A stretch of 64,000 nt of DNA, taken from positions 21,142,001 to 21,206,000 of the forward strand of contig JAFFJZ010000003.1 in the NCBI GenBank assembly GCA_018340375.1, in the 5' to 3' direction. Made by a program: the position numbers and the translations under genes. Of the stretch, positions 59,601 through 64,000 are shown one piece after another. The stretch comes from Gonatopus flavifemur (taxonomy: Eukaryota > Arthropoda > Insecta > Hymenoptera > Dryinidae). Below the pieces are notes generated by a model, which worked only from the letters and a program-made list of their open reading frames with translations, did not search any database and was not told the DNA's origin. Position 1 is the stretch's first letter, and each line of letters begins with the position of its first letter.

Positions 59601-62600
59601 GAATAATCGAATAAGAACTGTAACATTGTTAGGTGATTTATAGAATGATCGTTATGTATAATATAATTGTAAAGGATGGGCATATAATCGTATGGTATCA
59701 CATTTATGAATAAACAAAAAAAAATCCTAGAATTCAGTTTCGGAAATTCATATCTTGCTTAATTTTTTATATAATAAATCATGATTCAAATAGTTCAAAT
59801 ATTTGGATTTCAATATTAAAAATAAAGACACAAACTGTTCCTACAATTAAGGGGAGGGTCTCATCAAGCGAATTCCGAAATAAGGTAATTTTCTCGAATT
59901 TTTTTTCTCAAGAAGGAAGTGAATTAAGAACTCGAGTTAAAACATTCGTATCCCGAAACCTTTTTAAGGCGTTTTTCTCGAGAAATTGTGACTACGGACC
60001 TCAAAAAAGTCATTTCGATAAAAACGCGTTGAAAGTTTCAATACATATATATTCTGTCAGAGTCCCAGTAGCACAACAAACAATACCCTGGTTAAAAGAA
60101 TCAATTGAATCTGACAAATGAAATTCAATGAGATTTGGTCAGATTCAACGAGATTCACATGAAAGTTCTGACCAAATCTCATTGAAAAATCACCGGTGAG
60201 ATTTGGTCAGAACATTGTCTACGTTTAAATGTAATTTAATGAGAATTGGTCAGAATTAATGGGTTCTTTGAACATACCGCAACGCTCTCTATACTGGTTT
60301 CGTTTGATATCTTCTCAAGTTTTTGTCGGATCGACTTTAAATTTTGGGAATACATTTTTGAAGAGTTGTACTATCGAATAAAAACATCACTTAAAATCGA
60401 TTCTCTGAAAGTCTGAAGGTAGCGTAACCCCTTAATAAATTTTATTAAAAAACTTGGTCGAAATTTTCGGGTAAATCGTCATTATTGTAATTCTCTTTGA
60501 TAAATACTTTCAATTCCATCGATAATGAAATGTTTGAAATCAATTTCAAGACACGGTGGAAAAGTTAAAATATACATATCCAGCGCATAGATCCCGAAAA
60601 CAATATAAATTTTATAGCCAAAGATGACTCTGGGGAAATAAATGTGAATGCAAACTCCTTTAACACATACGATATAAATTTCAAATACGCCAGTTTTGAC
60701 TCTTACCTGTGCGAGATACTTGTTATATTTTGAATAATTTCTTCGACCAGTTTCATCTGTCATAAGCACCCTAGCAGTCATATGTACTGGATCTTTGGCC
60801 GCTTTGAGTTTAATATGTTTTGTAATATCCCATCGCCAGTTAGAACGGTAAGCGCATAAAGAACACTCGAATGGTTTCCGATTTAAATGGCCGACTATAT
60901 GAACATGAAAACGACTTGCAGTAGAAGCCCAAAATGGACAATGGGGACACTTGAATACACGTCTCCTGCTGGACTGTGCGGTAGCATCTTCAACCTAATA
61001 TAAGAAATAGCACTTATTCCATGATATCTTCACTATCATTTATGTTATTTAAACACTATAAACAATGCCACTACTATTGCTGTTCTACTGCATTATACAT
61101 ATATATACAGGAATTATACAGCATCACGCCCTGTTTCCGTTCAACAACATTGATTTGGAGAGAGAATTATAAGTACGATTATACACATACCTTTAGTCAT
61201 CTGGAAAACAAGAGCTTGGACTTAGATTTTAACTATAATAAGCGTCAACCAACATCGATGGAATGAGAAATTTTGGTAACAGAATTGATAAATAATGTAC
61301 AAATGAATCACTGTAGAGTTGTAACTAAATTTAAATTGGCAAGGCTGTATAGCATTCCAACACTCAATGAAAAATCAAAATTAACTAACAAACTTTTGAA
61401 TCACGCTTCAATAGTTTGTCTACAAAAGAAGGAAAACGGAGAATTCAAATTTCAAGAATAAAGTTAATCATTTTACGAACTTAAAGCAATTCAAACAATG
61501 TCATCAAATTAATAATATCGACAAATACACGTCGGTAAGGCATTTGTATCATGGTGACAGTTATATATTATGTCTCCGGACCAAATCTTCCAACAGTATA
61601 CATACAAAAATTAATATGATTCCTACAAATCGATATTACCCTCGACAAAAACACATGCTCCATTCTTTGTACAACGACAATTCTCTACTTACGAGTAGGA
61701 GTTATGAAATTGACATAATAATTATCGACAATAAAAAAAAACAAACTGTCTGAAAATGTTCGAATATCTTTGATAAAAATGATCGCAGTTTCAAAACATA
61801 CATCCCAGGCTCGGTGGTCCATTACTCAATGGTGTTTGGATACATTATGATTATCAAATCAATATACTCGATAAATATGCTTCATTCATAAGAAAATTAC
61901 AATCTAAACTTGATTCAATGCAAAAGTTTCCAAATTGTATACATTCTTTCATTCGGAATGTTTTGAACGCACGAATGAAAATATACGATATTTGAGATTG
62001 AAATTTCGTGTACTATTTGTCATTGAATGAAAGTTTACATACTACAGTCAACGATGAATGGAATTCTTCATCTTTGATACATAAACAACGTAACGTACTC
62101 ACAGATACACTTAAAGCGGTGTGATGCGTTTGCTTGTGACAAGCCATCTCTTCCATGCTACTAGCTTTGAAAGTACACCAACATTTCAGATCGTTCTCGT
62201 TACTTACAGCTACCTCTGACATTCCGTTATTGATTGACGTAGAGGTTGTTAATTTTTCTTTGAGTTTGTCAAAGAAGGAGGCATTCTTTTTCTCAAATAA
62301 GTCAGCTGCGCTGTTACCTTCTTTTCTCAATTGACCCACCTATTTTACGTGGGACATAAAAATACATTAAGAAAAGAAATATCTCATTTTCAAGGTACAC
62401 AAACCTCTTTGTTTCCATAAAGTTTCGCCATTTCGGTATCTCTCGCGATTTGCGCTAATTCAGGTTTGACCCTGACACGCGGAACCTTCAGGAGCGTCGA
62501 AGGTTCTTTGGCAGGCGGACTGTTACCCTGCGTACCAGTCGGAGTTAGAGGAATTAACATTGGCAAAGGTTTTTTCGATTTACTCGTTATCTCGGATAAG

Positions 62601-63138
62601 TGAGCGTCCGCCAAGTGTCTTTTCATTTCAGAATTCCAAGCTGTTACAAACTGACACCCTTTCTCCTTGCATTTGAGAGCTATGCATTCGGCATTTGCTA
62701 TTGCACCGGTTTTATCTTCGCCCAGGTTTGACGATCCCTCTGAAGTGAGTAATTTTTCTGTGTTCATTGAACCTGGGGTGCTAACGGTGTCGGTGGGAGC
62801 TGACGGTAGGGGAGGTTGATCTCTATAATCACTTGCGCCAACCTACAATCATGAACAAAGTTTCCAAATGAAGATTCCTAAAATATAAGATGTGGAGGAA
62901 TTTATTCAATTCTTGGGGCTATAAAGAGAAGTTTTACCTGATTGTAACGTTTCGGACTGTTTCGTGGTTTACGCTCGAAAGGCATATTGGATTTACGTTG
63001 GGCTTGTCCCACGGGAGGTTCATGATGATTCGTTTCATGTACGGTTAAACTTTGTCGTATGTCAGCGGTGAAATTGCACGCCCGGCATTGGAAAGCACCC
63101 TTCCCTCCGTGGTTACGCGTGTGTCTATCTAAATTCCA
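54493..63138 (-). CDS. large C2H2 zinc-finger protein, C-terminal 1,325 residues (partial gene)
   Basis: Eight exons splice in phase: 63138-62938, 62842-62405, 62339-62103, 60994-60707, 59054-58614, 58530-58394, 56916-56789 and 56600-54493. About 19 C2H2-type fingers can be counted, many in pairs with short spacers and aromatic CPF/CDY starts, as in REST-like and other multi-finger transcription regulators; a nuclear DNA-binding role is inferred. Acidic and Ser/Gly-rich linkers separate the finger groups. The 5' end lies outside: the first exon here starts inside a finger (WNLDRHTRNH), its cysteines being upstream. I do not recognise the orthologue; REST-like and charlatan-like proteins were considered and not confirmed. 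Confidence 0.85.
56789..56916 (-). CDS. zinc-finger protein short exon
   Basis: Acceptor TATAG|AGAAC, donor GATG|GTGAGT. It completes the split finger and continues GEELAVVHQKGLGMDFHSPQ. Confidence 0.8.
58394..58530 (-). CDS. zinc-finger protein exon, one and a half fingers
   Basis: Acceptor TTTCAG|CAATC, donor AAAGC|GTACG. CGDCPFSAPDAATLSVHKLH, then the first half of CYLCPYYVSTKA, completed by the next exon as ELLEHARLH; the joined finger confirms the splice. Confidence 0.87.
58614..59054 (-). CDS. zinc-finger protein exon, acidic linker and one finger
   Basis: Acceptor GCAG|GTAGAG, donor AATT|GTAAGC. Glu/Ser-rich, then LRPPPPLKAAAAKNRG and a finger CKRCTFRDSDKETVLEHVKTH. Confidence 0.85.
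59855..59985 (+). repeat. copy of the repeat at 22380-22560
   Basis: GCGAATTCCGAAATAAGG, TTTTCTCGAATTTTTTTTCTC and GTATCCCGAAACCTTTTTAAGG are shared, in inverted orientation to the WNK intron copy. Lies in a zinc-finger gene intron. Confidence 0.7.
60100..60260. repeat. GATTYRRYGAGATT repeat patch
   Basis: Short repeated words (TCAATGAGATTTGGTCAGA, TTCTGACCAAATCTCATTGA) fold back on each other; similar words occur at 24260-24310. Confidence 0.5.
60707..60994 (-). CDS. zinc-finger protein exon, two fingers and conserved-looking extension
   Basis: Acceptor TTAG|GTTGAAG, donor CACAG|GTAAGA, 96 codons in phase 0. It encodes CPHCPFWASTASRFHVHIVGH, then CSLCAYRSNWRWDITKHIKL, where the second His is far displaced, followed by ARVLMTDETGRRNYSKYNKY. 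Confidence 0.85.
62103..62339 (-). CDS. zinc-finger protein exon, CWC finger
   Basis: Acceptor AATAG|GTGGG, donor TCT|GTGAGT. A Lys/Ser linker (FFDKLKEKLTTSTS) precedes an odd finger, CWCTFKASSMEEMACHKQTH, with only one residue between the cysteines. A weaker donor (GTATCT) lies six bases upstream. Confidence 0.78.
62405..62842 (-). CDS. zinc-finger protein exon, atypical C-x4-C finger
   Basis: Acceptor TGTAG|GTTGG, donor AGAG|GTTTGT (weak), phase 0 throughout. It contains CKEKGCQFVTAWNSEMKRHL..H and a Pro-rich basic stretch (LLKVPRVRVKPELAQIARD). Confidence 0.8.
62938..63138 (-). CDS. zinc-finger protein, first exon in window
   Basis: The acceptor TGTGCAG|TGGAAT opens in phase 0 with the helix half of a finger (WNLDRHTRNH), then a full finger FQCRACNFTADIRQSLTVHE. 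The donor is ATCAG|GTAAAA. Confidence 0.8.
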
Positions 63139-64000
63139 CTGCACACCAATGAGATAAGGTTTCATGATTTCTACTTGAAATAAAATGTATTCAATGGACA
63201 CTGTGAAATTCATAGGAAGTTTTTCCTCGCTTTAATGGAGTTCCGATTCCAAAAGGTCTGTGGAACAAGCACCCCTAACAAAATTCAATGTAGTGGTGGA
63301 GGTATGAAAATTATGTTCTATTTGTGCGCTGATATAATTTTTTATAGAAAAAAGGAATTTCTCGGAAATGAGCGGAAAAGGTGTTGGAATTGATTAGGAA
63401 TGGTAAGAATCATGCGCTATTCATATACATCACCGTCGATTTATGTGCGCGATCTATCTCACAAGGGAGCGTAACTCCGAGTTGCCACTTATCATATTTG
63501 ACTGGAACCATGAAACTACCTTGGATTCGTCGAATATTACTGGTTCCATAATAGTTGTTTGTGAAATCTTTTACGTGACTCATTCGTTCAATCAAGATGA
63601 TTAACCCTCTGGGGATACACTGGATCAGTTTGATCAAAAAGAATTCTTACCTTTTATTCGGTTTTATGTGGTGCAAACTTTGAACGCGGGTTCCCAAGAA
63701 CTGCACGCTTTTCAACTTACATAGGAAACTATGCGAAAACTATCGATTCGATTCCGCTCAAATTTTGCACCCAATTTCTAATATATTAAAGAATATGAAT
63801 CTAATTGATTTTGAAAATTACCGTAAGAGAATATTTCTGTATTATACAAAAAAAATTAAAATGAATGATAATTTGTCCACTTTCCATTAATTATTTCAAA
63901 CAATTCATAATTTTAAATGGATTGAAGTTCGTGTCAAGAAAAATGATGTTAGTTTCAAGAAACTATTCTGTTCTTTTTCTTGTTTCAGATAAGAGTCGTG
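63139..64000. other. intron of the zinc-finger gene, no exon seen
   Basis: No finger motif or phase-compatible exon found. The open frame at 63410-63637 has no recognisable content. Confidence 0.6.

Noticed and set aside
63410..63637. Possible 5' exon of the zinc-finger gene
   Set aside because: No cysteine-histidine pattern and no donor/acceptor pair in the right phase; the missing finger half is more likely beyond 64000.

Overview
This window is eukaryotic, almost certainly insect, nuclear DNA. It is AT-rich and has introns with GT..AG borders and polypyrimidine tracts. It holds three multi-exon genes whose products match animal protein families, in introns and flanks full of short palindromic transposons. 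The protein style and the kind of small repeats make a hymenopteran a reasonable guess, but the sequence alone does not settle the order. I see no prokaryotic features, CRISPR array, tRNA or rRNA.

Region 1 (about 3.2-33.0 kb, minus strand) is one very large gene for a WNK (with-no-lysine) serine/threonine kinase. I could splice 19 coding exons in consistent phase from a start at 33012 to a stop at 3195, giving about 3,150 residues. They encode a Ser/Gly-rich N-terminus, the kinase domain, an OSR1-C/CCT-like domain, a very long glutamine-rich region, a second CCT-like domain, two copies of an RFxV docking motif and C-terminal coiled coils. A 14.6 kb intron (10655-25236) is a graveyard of hairpin-forming MITE-like elements, several nested in one another.

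Region 2 (33.0-45.7 kb) has no gene I can support; it holds scattered hairpin repeats. Region 3 (45.7-52.4 kb, plus strand) is a complete four-exon gene for a UBE2L3/Ubc10-type ubiquitin-conjugating enzyme of 158 residues. Its last intron (5.2 kb) contains a broken RTE-like retrotransposon and more MITEs.

Region 4 (54.5-63.1 kb, minus strand) is the C-terminal 1,325 residues, in eight exons, of a C2H2 zinc-finger protein with about 19 fingers. Its 5' exons lie beyond the right edge of the window. It converges on the UBE2L3 gene, with about 2 kb between the two stop codons.

The three genes belong to unrelated pathways (ion and volume homeostasis, ubiquitin transfer, transcriptional control), and nothing suggests a functional cluster. 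I found no convincing new biological system. The most unusual material is the density and nesting of near-palindromic repeats inside transcribed introns, and the domain layout of the WNK protein.
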